The notes under the pieces were generated by a model, which was given only the letters and a program-made list of their open reading frames with translations, did no database searches and was not told where the DNA came from. From positions 3,286,001-3,350,000 of the forward strand of contig NZ_CP120210.1 of the NCBI RefSeq assembly GCF_029369745.1: DNA of 64,000 bases, written 5' to 3'. Origin of the DNA: Amycolatopsis sp. QT-25. GTDB taxonomy: Bacteria; Actinomycetota; Actinomycetes; Mycobacteriales; Pseudonocardiaceae. The translations under genes were made by a program, and so were the position numbers. Shown here in pieces: positions 9,121 through 19,148 of the stretch. How positions within the stretch are numbered: the stretch's first letter is position 1; each line of letters starts with the position of its first letter.

Positions 9121-9534
9121 GTGCATATGGAAATGTCTCACGCCGAGACGCGATCAGTGTCCATCAAGGCGTCCCCGGAAATCGTCCTCGACCTGGTGTC
9201 CGATCCGCATAACCTCCCTCTGTGGGCCCCGGGAGCGGCATCCGCGGTGCGTCCTGCTGGTGACGCGTGGTTGGTCGAGAGTGGCGGAACCGAAACCCGT
9301 ATGTTCGTGCGCGTTTCGCGGGAGCACGGGACCGTCGACCTCTTGGTTGCCGAGGATCCTCCTCAGGGAGTGTTCACGCGTGTCCTGCCCAGCGGTGAGG
9401 GTGCCGAGTACCAGTTCACCCTTCTGTTCCCCGAGGGGACGCCCGAACAGGCCGTCGCGCAGCAGATGACCATTGTCGAAGAAGAACTGCGGGCGGTGCG
9501 TAGACTGTCCGAAGAGCGTCAAAGCAGTAAGTAG
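9121..9534 (+). CDS. SRPBCC (START-like) family protein
   Basis: 137 residues with the SRPBCC opening pattern (VSIKASPEIVLDLVSDPHNLPLWAPG) and a C-terminal helix rich in Glu and Gln. The fold forms a hydrophobic cavity and is used by aromatase/cyclases and lipid-binding proteins. No ligand can be deduced. GTG 9121, ATG 9127 and ATG 9133 are all in frame and none has a clear ribosome site, so translation may be leaderless. It ends 56 bases before an MFS transporter gene on the same strand, suggesting an operon. Confidence 0.65.
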   Translation: MHMEMSHAETRSVSIKASPEIVLDLVSDPHNLPLWAPGAASAVRPAGDAWLVESGGTETRMFVRVSREHGTVDLLVAEDPPQGVFTRVLPSGEGAEYQFTLLFPEGTPEQAVAQQMTIVEEELRAVRRLSEERQSSK

Positions 9535-9590
9535 CAGTTCGGGCTTGGCCCGACTTTCTCTCGCGCCGAAAATCGTACGGAGTTCATTCC

Positions 9591-10820
9591 ATGTCTGGCC
9601 CCGACGCTGAGACAGAGCCCTCGAGCGTGGTACAGCTGCTACGTGGCAGCCGGCCTTTGCGAGCGCTCTTCTCGGCACGAGTGATCTCCTATACTGGGGA
9701 TTCGCTCAGCCTTGTCACGTTGATGCTTCATGTGGCCAATTCCACCGGCCAGGGTCTGGCGGTGGCCTTGCTGCTTCTGGTCGGCGACTTCGTGCCCTCA
9801 CTGCTCGGCCCGCTCGCCGGAGCCATCAGTGATCGGTTCGATCTGCGTAAAGTAATGATCACCTGCGAGATCGTGCAGGGCGTGCTGATGCTGCTCATCG
9901 CACTCACGCTGCCGCCGCTTCCCATCCTGCTCGCTTTGGTCGGTGTTCGCGCCGTCGCCTCGCAGGTGTTTCAGCCCGCCTCCCGGTCGGCCGTTCCGGC
10001 CATGGTCGGCGGCCGGGATCTGGAGGTCGCGAACTCGGCTGTCGGCTTCGGCTCGAACTGCGCCGAAGCGTTCGGTCCTCTTCTGGCCGCCGCCATGCTG
10101 CCGTTCCTGGGTATCCGCGGCGTTCTGCTGATCGATGCCGCGTCGTTCTTGCTGTCCGCTGCGATTCTGACGGCCACCAAGCCGATGTCACCCGAGCCGG
10201 ATCCGGACAATCTGGCGTTGTCGGCCCAGGCACGGGCCGGTCTCGGCTACATTCTGCGCACGCCCGCTGTTCGGATCCTGTCCCTGGGCTTCTGTGCGGT
10301 GGTGGCCTTCAACGGGATCGATGATGTGGCATTGGTGCTGCTGGCCAAAGAAGAACTGAAGTCAGGCGACAGCTCCGTGGGCCTTCTGCTTGGAGCAGTC
10401 GGTATAGGCCTCCTTATCGGCTACGCACTATTGAGCCGGTTCAGTGCCAGGGCCTCGATGCCTGCGCTGCTGATCGCCGGGTTCTTCGTGAGCAGTGCGG
10501 GGAACTTCCTCACGGGTCTTGCCTGGTCCGTCGTCGCCGCGTTCACCGTGCAAGCCACGAGAGGACTCGGTCTTGCCGGCATGGACGTGGCTTCCTCGAC
10601 CATCCTGCAACGAATCGTGCCGCCGAAGCTGCTGGGCAGGGTGTTCGGCAATCTTTACGGTGCGATCGGGGTGGCGGCCGCACTGTCCTATCTCGGCGGC
10701 GGCCTGTTGCTCGACCTCGCCGGCGCTCGGGTCACGTTTCTCGTTGCGGGAGTCAGTGGAACTGTGTGCACCCTGTTGGTGGCACTGGTGCTGCCACGGG
10801 CCATACGCAAGCATCGCTGA
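9591..10820 (+). CDS. MFS transporter, EntS/MFS_3-like
   Basis: This 409-residue membrane protein starts at ATG 9591 behind CGGAG. It has about twelve hydrophobic segments and the MFS loop motif DRFDLRKVM after helix 2, as in the MFS_3 group with EntS-type exporters. RVISYTGDSLSLVTLMLHVANSTG at the first helix is characteristic. It is probably a proton-driven efflux pump in the cytoplasmic membrane. The substrate is unknown; the SRPBCC gene upstream is its only close partner. Confidence 0.85.
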   Translation: MSGPDAETEPSSVVQLLRGSRPLRALFSARVISYTGDSLSLVTLMLHVANSTGQGLAVALLLLVGDFVPSLLGPLAGAISDRFDLRKVMITCEIVQGVLMLLIALTLPPLPILLALVGVRAVASQVFQPASRSAVPAMVGGRDLEVANSAVGFGSNCAEAFGPLLAAAMLPFLGIRGVLLIDAASFLLSAAILTATKPMSPEPDPDNLALSAQARAGLGYILRTPAVRILSLGFCAVVAFNGIDDVALVLLAKEELKSGDSSVGLLLGAVGIGLLIGYALLSRFSARASMPALLIAGFFVSSAGNFLTGLAWSVVAAFTVQATRGLGLAGMDVASSTILQRIVPPKLLGRVFGNLYGAIGVAAALSYLGGGLLLDLAGARVTFLVAGVSGTVCTLLVALVLPRAIRKHR

Positions 10821-11008
10821 GTCTGCAGTTCGATGACGCGTACTGAAAGAACACTATGGCGACTCCCGAAGGAGGAAGGTGCGGCGCATACATCATCGAG
10901 TGAAGATCTGCTGCGGAAAGCGCCGGCATCACGTGCGGGTCATCGAAGGAGTCAAGCCGGACGGTTGATCGACGCCGAAGACTCGAAATCAGTTGTTCGA
11001 CGTGTAAA

Positions 11009-11034
11009 GCCTGGCAGTGCGATCGCTGCCAGGC
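11009..11034. terminator. 9-bp hairpin
   Basis: GCCTGGCAG (11009-11017) pairs with CTGCCAGGC (11026-11034) between the MFS gene and the convergent SnoaL-like gene. Confidence 0.65.
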
Positions 11035-11163
11035 GCTTGACCGTTCCGACCCGTGAGGCGAGAAGCCGGTGGGTCAACTGCTGCCCGCGCTGTATTCAGC
11101 TTCACCTTGAGCCGCGGAATCACGGTGCGGGTGGTATGTTGGTGAACGATTCCCGACAGTGAA

Positions 11164-11571
11164 TCAACGGGTGGGAAGTTCCAGCACCTTCTCCACCAGG
11201 GCAGAGTTGCAGTATTCGACGACTTCGATGATTCGATCGTCCGCCAGGCGAAAGATGAAACAGTATGTTTGCTCGTAAGTATCCCCATGTTTCGTCGTGG
11301 CATGGCCGCGTGCTTGTACGACCACGCGATCCTCGGCTGCGAGGATCATGTCCGCCTCGCTGCGATAGTCGTCGGAAAACTGCGCCATCAGGGGGCGAAG
11401 TAACTTGTGCACCACTTCCGTCTTCGGCTCCCAGACGCCGCCCCATGACCAATCTCCCGGAAAAATCCATCGGCACTCGTCGGCCATGACATCGGTCAGG
11501 GCACGAGCGTTTCCCGCTGCCAACTGATCGAACACCGTCGCGAGGAGTTTTCTGTTGTTTTCCGTACTCAT
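11164..11571 (-). CDS. SnoaL/NTF2-like protein
   Basis: 135 residues from ATG 11571 (MSTENNRKLLATVFDQLAAG), chosen because the NTF2-like fold begins there; the open frame extends to 11622 without coding character. Features include MADECRWIFPGDWSWGG, a Trp-rich pocket segment, and a C-terminal strand pair (DRIIEVVEYCNSALVEKVL). The family includes ester and lactone isomerases and cyclases, so no reaction is assigned. It is divergent from a LysR gene whose start is 72 bases away, the usual layout for a LysR regulator and its target. Confidence 0.75.
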   Translation of the reverse strand: MSTENNRKLLATVFDQLAAGNARALTDVMADECRWIFPGDWSWGGVWEPKTEVVHKLLRPLMAQFSDDYRSEADMILAAEDRVVVQARGHATTKHGDTYEQTYCFIFRLADDRIIEVVEYCNSALVEKVLELPTR

Positions 11572-11642
11572 GATCCTGACGCTACGCTGGCGCGAGTAAT
11601 GCGACAAGTGACATCTGCGCATGACTGCTATGCTTGTTCGGC

Positions 11643-12584
11643 ATGAGCGGCTTCACGATTTTGGGTTTACGCGTGGTCCGGGCGGCGGTACGCTATGGCT
11701 CGTTTTCCACGGCGGCGGAGAACCTGGGGTATACGCAATCCGCTGTTTCCCGGCAGATAGCCTTGATGGAGAAAGCCGCCGGCGTCGCGCTGTTCGATCG
11801 GCAGGCTCGCGGCGTTCAGCCCACGGAAGCGGGACGAATTGTCGCGCAACACGCAGAAACGGTTCTCAATGAATTGAACACGACTGAACAGTCGCTTCGT
11901 GAACTGGGCTCCCCGTCCTCTCGTCGGTTACGTGTCGGCGCCTACTCGACGGCGATGGCGGCTCTGGTGCCGGTCGCCATCGCGGAGTATGCGACCCGCG
12001 AACCGTCGACCCGCATCAAACTGCGAGAAGGGCTCTCGGCAGCGCTGTTGGCGTCAGTGGTTTCCGGACGGCTCGACATGGCGATAGTCACAGAACCCCA
12101 ACGTGAACCGGCGGGAATCGACCTCACTCCTCTGCTTGAAGACGAGTTGTATCTGGCCATGCCCGTCAACCACCGGCTTGCCGGCAGGCGTAGCGTCACC
12201 GGCGAGGAGTTGCGCGGGGAACGCTGGATTTCAGGAGCCGCCAACCCGGCCGATGGGCTGCTGGGTATCTGGAATCAGTCGACCGAACAGCTCAACATAG
12301 ACTTCATCGTCCGTGACTGGGTCTCGAAGATCGGCCTGGTGATGGCGGGGCTGGGGCTGGCCGTCGTTCCTGGGCTGATGGTTCCATCATTACCCGAAGG
12401 GGTAGCAGTGGCTCAGATCGGAGAAACAAGCGCGAAGCGAGTCACGCTCGCGGCCACGCCGGCAACTGCCGAAGGAGAAGAGCGTTGCCGTGAATTCCTG
12501 ATCACGTTGCGCGAGTCGGCGATCGAAGTCGGACTCGGAGCGGCTCGACGACTGCGAAACACTCGTTATTCTAGGAGGATGTAG
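11643..12584 (+). CDS. LysR-family transcriptional regulator
   Basis: 313 residues from ATG 11643. The N-terminal winged helix (LGLRVVRAAVRYGSFSTAAENL, then SAVSRQIALMEKAAGVALFDRQ) is classical LysR. It is followed by the linker helix and a periplasmic-binding-protein-like effector domain from about residue 90. A TTG at 11634 is a less likely start. The gene is divergent from the SnoaL-like gene and probably controls it and itself. The next LysR gene begins immediately after its stop. Confidence 0.9.
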   Translation: MSGFTILGLRVVRAAVRYGSFSTAAENLGYTQSAVSRQIALMEKAAGVALFDRQARGVQPTEAGRIVAQHAETVLNELNTTEQSLRELGSPSSRRLRVGAYSTAMAALVPVAIAEYATREPSTRIKLREGLSAALLASVVSGRLDMAIVTEPQREPAGIDLTPLLEDELYLAMPVNHRLAGRRSVTGEELRGERWISGAANPADGLLGIWNQSTEQLNIDFIVRDWVSKIGLVMAGLGLAVVPGLMVPSLPEGVAVAQIGETSAKRVTLAATPATAEGEERCREFLITLRESAIEVGLGAARRLRNTRYSRRM

Positions 12585-13496
12585 ATGAACCGTTGGAATG
12601 CGCCGACAATACATCAGTTGAGAGCTTTTCTCGTTTTGGCTGAGGAACTGCATTTCGGTCGCGCTGCTGCACGGCTCTTCATGAGCCAGCCGGCGTTGAG
12701 CCGGCAGTTCAACGTCTTGGAACAACGTCTTGGAATCCAGCTCCTTGATCGAAACCAGCGGTCCGTCAAGCTGACGCAGGCAGGTGAGGTCATCCTCCCC
12801 AAAGTGGCGGCGGTTCTCGCGGCGACGGACGAGCTCCACCGGGTTTCGATCGAATACTCCGAAACGGTGACCGCGAACTTGATCGTGGGAACGGTCGGCG
12901 CCGAGGCGGCTATGGAGCACACACGCCTGGTGATGGCCGAAGTAGTACGCCGGTATCCGAACCTGCACATCGACGTCCGGTTGCTCAACGCCACAGAACA
13001 GTTTCGCAGTCTCTACACCGGAGACGTGGACGTCGTCTTCTGTCGCCCCCCTGTTCCGGAGCAGATTCAGACCCATCATCTCGCGACCGAACCCCGGGTG
13101 GTCTGCGTGCCGGCCGACGACACGCTCGCGTCGAGAAAGGAAGTGTCCCTTGCGGAACTCGACGGGCGCGTGATGATCGATTACCCGCCCGAGTGCCCGC
13201 GGGTTTGGAGGGACTTCTGGGCGGTGGACCCACGCCCAGACGGTTCCCCGGTCAAGTACGGACCGATTGTGAGAGACGTCGAATCGCTGCTGGCCACTGT
13301 GGCGCAAGGCAGGGCAATCGCGTTCCAGCCCGCGGCGGCAAAGTACTTCTTTCCGCGTCCGGGCATCGCGTTTCTCGATGTCACCGGTATCGATCCATGC
13401 ACCTCGGCGCTGGCTTGGCACGCCGAGAGCGCACAACGGCCCGTGGTCAAGGCCATCAGGCTGGCAGCCGAGGAATTGTTCCCTTCTCACAGCTGA
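12585..13496 (+). CDS. LysR-family transcriptional regulator
   Basis: 303 residues with a clear LysR helix-turn-helix (HQLRAFLVLAEELHFGRAAA, MSQPALSRQFNVLEQRLG) and an effector-binding half ending in LAAEELFPSHS. The start ATG abuts the stop of the preceding gene (TAGATG) and its ribosome site AGGAGG (12573-12578) lies inside that gene, so the two are translationally coupled. The proteins share the fold but not close sequence, so this is not a recent tandem copy. Confidence 0.9.
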   Translation: MNRWNAPTIHQLRAFLVLAEELHFGRAAARLFMSQPALSRQFNVLEQRLGIQLLDRNQRSVKLTQAGEVILPKVAAVLAATDELHRVSIEYSETVTANLIVGTVGAEAAMEHTRLVMAEVVRRYPNLHIDVRLLNATEQFRSLYTGDVDVVFCRPPVPEQIQTHHLATEPRVVCVPADDTLASRKEVSLAELDGRVMIDYPPECPRVWRDFWAVDPRPDGSPVKYGPIVRDVESLLATVAQGRAIAFQPAAAKYFFPRPGIAFLDVTGIDPCTSALAWHAESAQRPVVKAIRLAAEELFPSHS

Positions 13497-13983
13497 GAAC
13501 CGCGACCTCGCAGCTTCGGCCGGCTACGCGAACAGGGCGGAATGCCTGTGTGGTAGGTCGCGGTAGTGATGGACGTAGAGATGGGCCTGACAAGTCATCC
13601 CGCGTACCGAAACCAGCGCAGAGAGAAGCGACGGATCTGCGGCTGGTCGAAGAATGCGAACACTGGGGCGATGATCTTATCGCGGGAGAGCTGAAGCGCA
13701 GGCAATTCGGGTATGCATTCTAGTGAGATAAAAATAGCATGTTGTACATGAGACGTGCTCAGGGCTCCTTCAACTGCATCTTCAAGGCTGCCTGATGAAG
13801 TTGTCCGCAGGAAATCTTCACTTTTGCTTTTGGCTTTCCCTCATTTCCAATTTATAGCGCATAGGAGAGCTTGCGGCAAGCCCCGGTCGGTTCGGCAGAA
13901 CCATCGGGGTAACCCAGACGTCAAGGAAGTCGGAATGGAATCATGAGCCTGCCCCCACCGTCCGCTCCACGGCCGGCCAGGAT
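13497..13983. other. 487-base gap, locally AT-rich
   Basis: No gene recognised. The stretch 13700-13870 is clearly lower in GC than its surroundings and may hold the promoter of the following monooxygenase. Confidence 0.4.
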
Positions 13984-15589
13984 GTGCGGTCCGAAGTCGA
14001 TGTCGTCATCGTGGGCACCGGCCCGGCCGGGCTGATGCTGGCCTGTGAACTGCGGCTCGCCGGCGTTCGATCCATGGTTCTCGAGCGGCAGCCACAGTTG
14101 CGCGAAATTCCGAAGGCCAACGGGCTCGGCGGGCAGGTCCTGGAACTACTTCGTTACCGGGGCTTGCTCGAAAGGTTCGAGGCGGCCTGTGACGCGCCGA
14201 GTCATCCCGCTCCTCGCTACCCGTTTTGCGAAGTACATGTCGACTTCTCGCCGCTGTCCGAACCGCCGCTCCGGGGCCTCACCCTTGCCCAACCGATCCT
14301 CGAACGTCTCCTGGACGAACGGGCACGCGAAGTGGGTGCGGTCGTGCGCCGCGGACACGAGGTGGTCGGGATCGTCGACGACGGTTCCACAGTGACTGCC
14401 GAAGTAGAGGGACGTGACGGACGCTACCTGGTGACCTCTCGATACCTGGTCGGGTGCGACGGCGGACACAGCAGGATTCGCGATCTGGCCGGCATTGAAT
14501 TCCCGGTAACCGCGTATCCCGAGGTTCATCGGCTCGGACAGGTCACGTGGCCCGATTTGATGGCCAGACCCGAAACCGGCGAAGTCCTCGACTTGCCCGG
14601 TGGGGGCAGGGTGAAAGCCGGCTTCACGCGCACAGAACGAGGCGTATTCGGATACGGGGCATTGACTCCGGAGGTGCTGCTCGTCTCCACCACGGAGAAG
14701 GAGGCGGTCGACACCGACGACAACGCACCGATGAGCCTGGCGGAGTTCCAGGACAGTGTCCGCCGCGTCCTCGGTGTAGAGATACCTGTCAAGGAGGTGA
14801 TCCGGCTTTCGCTTTGTCAGTTGCACGCCCGGCAGGCCGATCGATACCGCAGCGGACGAATTCTGCTGGCGGCGACGCGGCACACCTCCTTCCCGCCACG
14901 GGCGTGGGCTTGAACACCGGCATGCTCGATGCGGTCGACCTTGCCTGGAAGCTGGGCGGCGGACATCGACGGCTGGGCGCCGACGGGACTGCTGGACACC
15001 TATCACGACGAACTTCGGATGGCCGGTATGAGGACCATGCTCCACACGCGGGCCCAGGTGGCTCTACGACGCGGTCAGGACTCCGCCGCCGACGCGCTGC
15101 GGACGATTTTCCTGGAGCTGTTCCCTGATGAGCAACCGCTACGCCGTATCGGAGGTATGCTCGCCGGTACAGACGTCCGTTCCCCGCTGCACGCCTATGA
15201 CTCTCACGTCCTGACCGGAACTTTCGTTCCCGATCTCGTGCTTCATACCGGAAATGACACTACGACGAACATCGCGGCTCTGATGCGGGGCGCGACCGAT
15301 CTTGCTCGATCTGGCCGATCGAGCGGATCTACGCGACACTGCTCGCCAATGGGAAACTCGCGTCGTCATTCAGGTCGCGAAGACCAGTGACCGGCCGGCC
15401 GATGCCCTTCCGATCCTGCCGGATGCCCACGTTGCGTGGACCGCAGGCATCGACGAATCGACGGACACAGCCGTGCTCGCGCTGCGGCAAGCCCTTACCG
15501 CATGGTTCGGCACACCTTCGGATACGCGGCCGGAAACCGCTCCCGGTGGAGTGCCGCGGACTCAGGAAGCGGAGACGGCACGAGAGTGA
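13984..15589 (+). pseudogene. FAD-dependent aromatic monooxygenase (PHBH type), three frame breaks
   Basis: The pieces together spell a full-length FAD hydroxylase of about 535 residues. GTG 13984 leads into the dinucleotide fold VDVVIVGTGPAGLML. The second FAD motif GDAAHLLPATGVGLNTGMLDAVDLAWKL appears only after a one-base loss near 14870. A one-base gain near 14954 restores the first frame (AADIDGWAPTGLLDTY). Another gain near 15290 is needed to reach the C-terminal thioredoxin-like part ending at 15589. Intact relatives hydroxylate phenols or polyketide aromatics with NAD(P)H. It is a pseudogene unless the indels are assembly errors; all three fall in G/C runs. No closely linked partner is seen. 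Confidence 0.85.
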
Positions 15590-16375
15590 ACTAGGTCGAG
15601 GCCGGCAGTGCTGAAGGCTGCGCGTCGAGTTCATTGAGAGATAAGGAAACCTCGGCGTAGCGAAGTCGGAGGCAGGCGCGGATCGCTGAAGGGTCTGGCG
15701 TGGCTTCGACAGTCCACAAGGAACATCACGACCCCTGTGTGCGCTATGCCCGCTGCTGTGGTTCTCTCTTGTGGGTACATGAAGGCCCCCCTTCCTTGCG
15801 TCTAGCGCAAGGAAGGGGGGCCTTCATGTACCCGCGCCCGCCCCAGGCGCACTGGCGCAACCGACGAAACCCGACTTCGCCTCTGCCGAAGTGCGTAAAG
15901 GCATCTTTCCGTGCATCAGTGCAGGAGGGAGGCTTCACGGACCTGCGATCAGTCGAAGCCGGAATGCGGTAGGTATTTAAGAAACTCTTGGTGCTGACTG
16001 TCGTCATTCAAGACCCGGCGCGAGGCTGCACAAAGTGCAAATCGGGCACTTAAGGGGAGGCGGGATGTCCCTCGTGGACGGTCGAGGCCGAGATCGGCCT
16101 GTGTTCGGCTCGCGTCCCGCATACCCTTTTCATGGAGTCAACGCGGGCAACCGGTGCGGCAGGACTCGCAACATGACACGTTTGTCCTACCCTCAATAGT
16201 TCGGCGTAGCGGTAGCATCAAGGCGCGATGTTGTTGAAGGGTGGCGAGGTCCAGAAGCCGGTAGGATCCGCAAGGCTCGCCGCCGTCGGACGTTCGCAGC
16301 GGTGACGGAGCGGCTGCATCGAAGCGGACGCTCGAACCTGTGGCCGAGGTGCGCAAGAGAAGGAGTGGACACCAT
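15590..16375. other. 786-base gap holding a very strong palindrome
   Basis: No convincing gene. The only feature is the 28-bp-arm palindrome at 15773-15833. Confidence 0.5.
15773..15833. terminator. Perfect 28-bp-arm palindrome
   Basis: Arms 15773-15800 and 15806-15833 are fully complementary around a 5-base loop (TCTAG). The stem core is a CCCCCC/GGGGGG block flanked by GAAGG and CCTTC. It lies 183 bases after the broken monooxygenase. It could act as a terminator in both directions, but it is longer than needed and may belong to a dispersed family of intergenic palindromes. Confidence 0.75.
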
Positions 16376-17347
16376 TTGCGAATAGTCATCATCGGCGGCA
16401 GCGGACACGTCGGCACCTTCCTCGTCCCGCGGCTGATACGCGCCGGCCACGATGTGGTCAACATCAGCCGCGGGACACGAGCTGCCTATGCCGAGGCTTC
16501 GGAGTGGCAGCAGGTACGTCGAGTCACCGCCGACCGGCATCGCGAGGACGAGCAGGGAACCTTCGGCGAACGAGTGGCCGGGCTGGCGCCGGATGTCGTG
16601 ATCGATATGGTGTGCTTCACCCTGGAGTCGGCGAGCGCGCTGGTCGCGGCTCTGCGCGGAAGAACCGGTCATCTGCTGCATTGCGGTTCGATGTGGCGCT
16701 ACGGGCCCAGTCACAAACTGCCGATCTCGGAGGCCACCGGCTCGGCACCGATCGGTGAGTACGGCATCCAAAAGGACAAGATCGCGCGGATGCTGAAAGC
16801 GGAGACTGCCGCCGGAGGGCTGGAAACGACCTCTCTGCATCCCGGGCACCTCGTGGGTCCGGGCTGGCATCCGGTGAACCCGGTGGGCAACTTCGATCCG
16901 GTCACCTGGTTCACGCTCTCCTCTGGCGCACCTCTGCAAGTTCCGGGAAGTGGCGCCGAACTGATGCATCACGTGCATGCCGACGACGTCGCACACGCCT
17001 TCGAGCAGGCGATCGAACACCGCACCGCCGCGGCGGGAGAGGATTTCAACGTCGTCGCGCCCACCGCCTTGACCGTCCGCGGCTATGCGGCGGCGGCGGC
17101 CGGTTGGTTCGGTCAGACCATCGCGCTTGAGCCCGTCACCTGGGAGCAGTTCCGGCGGGCCACACCCCCCGACCAAGCCCAGCACAGCTGGAACCACCTG
17201 CACCGGAGCCAGTGCTTGACCATCGAGAAGGCCCGAACGCTTCTCGGCTACGCCCCCCGATACGAACCCGAAGAGGCGGTACTCGAGGCCGTTCGCCGGC
17301 TGGTCGAGCACGACGAACTCAAGGTCGCCGCCCCTCTCGTCGTCTGA
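16376..17347 (+). CDS. NAD-dependent epimerase/dehydratase-like protein
   Basis: 323 residues with an N-terminal Rossmann motif IVIIGGSGHVGTFLVPRL and the overall pattern of extended SDR epimerases (VIDMVCFT, HCGSMWRYGP, HVHADDVAHAFEQAIEH). The classical YxxxK appears as YGIQK near residue 130. TTG 16376 is preferred because AGGAG lies ten bases upstream; GTG 16340 and GTG 16349 are alternatives. The family acts on nucleotide sugars or related ketones and alcohols; the substrate is unknown. Confidence 0.8.
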   Translation: MRIVIIGGSGHVGTFLVPRLIRAGHDVVNISRGTRAAYAEASEWQQVRRVTADRHREDEQGTFGERVAGLAPDVVIDMVCFTLESASALVAALRGRTGHLLHCGSMWRYGPSHKLPISEATGSAPIGEYGIQKDKIARMLKAETAAGGLETTSLHPGHLVGPGWHPVNPVGNFDPVTWFTLSSGAPLQVPGSGAELMHHVHADDVAHAFEQAIEHRTAAAGEDFNVVAPTALTVRGYAAAAAGWFGQTIALEPVTWEQFRRATPPDQAQHSWNHLHRSQCLTIEKARTLLGYAPRYEPEEAVLEAVRRLVEHDELKVAAPLVV

Positions 17348-17988
17348 CCACGGGGTGCGACACAGGGGGCCCTTCGCTATGAGGTCCGCCGGGCACGCGA
17401 AGAAGCGGGGATGCCGGGACCCTGTGTCTTACCGAACACAGCCGGGCCTCGAGTGTGTGCCTTGCGTCACGCCGTCGAGACGATCGCGTCGGCCGTCGTC
17501 GGCCTGACCACCCCCAGCACGTTCATGCAGCGATGCCGCGCCGGGCGACCTGGTCGCTGATCTTCGGACACTGGCAGCGCCGGGCGCCGCTGTGAGAGCG
17601 TGACGCGCGCGGTGATGTCTGATAGTGCATCGTGAGTCGAGCAGATCGCATCGCGGGGTCATTGCTTTTCCTGCGGTGCAGGACAAGGCTGAATTCCGCG
17701 GACGTCCTCGGATCGAGCGATCGCCCCTGCGGTGATCTGGGTGGCCACGGGCGTCAGATCGAGGGTTTCCTCGCCGGTGCCTCGGCACCACACCTGAATG
17801 AAGCGCTCTGCGCGATCGGTGTCGTCGCGTCGGGGGAGTGGGTGGCTTCACCGACGTACTCGGTACTTCTGGAGGCGCTTGCTTTTGCCATGCTCGCATC
17901 GCTACCGCCAGGCGAGAATGGCGCAACGATCTTCGCCTGGACGTGAACCGCAGAGGTCTCCGCGCTGGATCAAGTGAAAGGAAAACAG
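17348..17988. other. 641-base gap
   Basis: Open frames on both strands (17632-17946 plus, 17429-17926 minus) have no recognisable domain or ribosome site. I see no supported gene. Confidence 0.4.
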
Positions 17989-18345
17989 ATGTCGTTCTTC
18001 AAGAGAGGTCTTGGCATCGTGGTGGTCGCTTTGGCCGGTTTGCTGGTCACCGTGCCTTCGGCGGACGCCGCGACGGGATATGACCGCTGTACGGCGGGGT
18101 ATATGTGCCTGTTCGCGGGAGATGACGGACAAGGTGCCATGGCACTCTTCCAGATTGGTTCACCGGACTTGTCCCTGCAGAATTTCGATGATCGTACGAG
18201 GAGTTGGAACAACAGGAGTTCCAGCTCGTTCTGCATGTATGTCAACAAGAACTACGACAACAGTGCGGGGGCCGGTACCTTTCATGCGGGTACCAGGGGG
18301 AACGTTGCCGAATTCAATCGGTATAGCTCACTTCGCCGTTGCTGA
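17989..18345 (+). CDS. Secreted peptidase inhibitor family I36-like protein
   Basis: A 118-residue exported protein starting at ATG 17989 behind GAAAGGAAA. The signal peptide (FFKR, hydrophobic core, cleavage near SADAATG) is followed by a cysteine-containing domain (YDRCTAGYMCLFAGDDGQG ... SWNNRSSSSFCMYVNKNY ... NVAEFNRYSSLRRC). This matches the small-protein group usually annotated as I36 (SMI-like) inhibitors. Four cysteines could form two disulfides. The function may be protease inhibition or simple wall association; only the fold family is supported. Confidence 0.8.
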   Translation: MSFFKRGLGIVVVALAGLLVTVPSADAATGYDRCTAGYMCLFAGDDGQGAMALFQIGSPDLSLQNFDDRTRSWNNRSSSSFCMYVNKNYDNSAGAGTFHAGTRGNVAEFNRYSSLRRC

Positions 18346-19148
18346 CGAAGTCCCGTCTCTGCGTGGGCTGAACTTCGTCCCTGGTGTTGCACTTTCTCCC
18401 CAGGAACCGCGGAGCTGATCGTGTGGCCGGCCGTGTCTCCGGCCGAGATTCGTGCTGGTTCGCCGGCGTTGATCGAGGACCGGAGAATGGCAGCTTCGAT
18501 GTGCTTGTGGCCCAGGGTCGGCTGTGCCCGCGTCGTGGCTGAGGGCGGTTGCGTGGTCGCAGATCGCCGAAGATGCTGGTGCGCCGGTCACGCAAGGACG
18601 AGTGACGGGATGGACTGCAGAACAGGTCGTGGTCACGGGTCGGCCAACGCAGAGTGCGGGCCTCGGCCGGTTCGTGCGGTAATGCCGCCCACGCCGGCGG
18701 GAATCGGTCGTCGTGTCCGATATCGCCAGCGACCCGTTCTGGAAGGCTTTCCAGGCCGGCTTGGCAAGCCAAGCCGGCCTGGACGCCTGCTGGCCGACGC
18801 CGATCCTGGCTCATGACAGGGCTTGTCAGGAACCATCGCGACCCGCAGGACTCCGCCCTCGCCCGACTCTTGGCCGGCACCGCGACCCTGGTTGTCGAAC
18901 GCCACTACAACGAGCTGGCAGGACAAACGCGGAGGGCGAGCCGTCCGGTACTCCAGCTCGGCCGTTCTCGAAGGACCGAGACCGTTTCCGGGGTAGTCAT
19001 GTGTCAGTGCCATGTGCGTGAGTAACGTCGACCTGTTGGTTCGCACCGATGGCAAGCCCAAAGCCAAGGTGACAGACAGGAGCGCGGGTGTCTCTGGGAT
19101 TCAGCCAGCTGACATGTCGCCTGGGCGAGAAGTGAAAGGATGGCACCC
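18346..19148. other. 803-base gap
   Basis: No recognisable gene. It contains the hairpin at 18750-18783. Small open frames (18654-19025, 18713-19021) lack domain similarity. Confidence 0.4.
18750..18783. terminator. 15-bp perfect hairpin
   Basis: Arms 18750-18764 and 18769-18783 pair perfectly around the loop CAAG. It is not placed directly after any gene, so its role is unclear. Confidence 0.5.
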
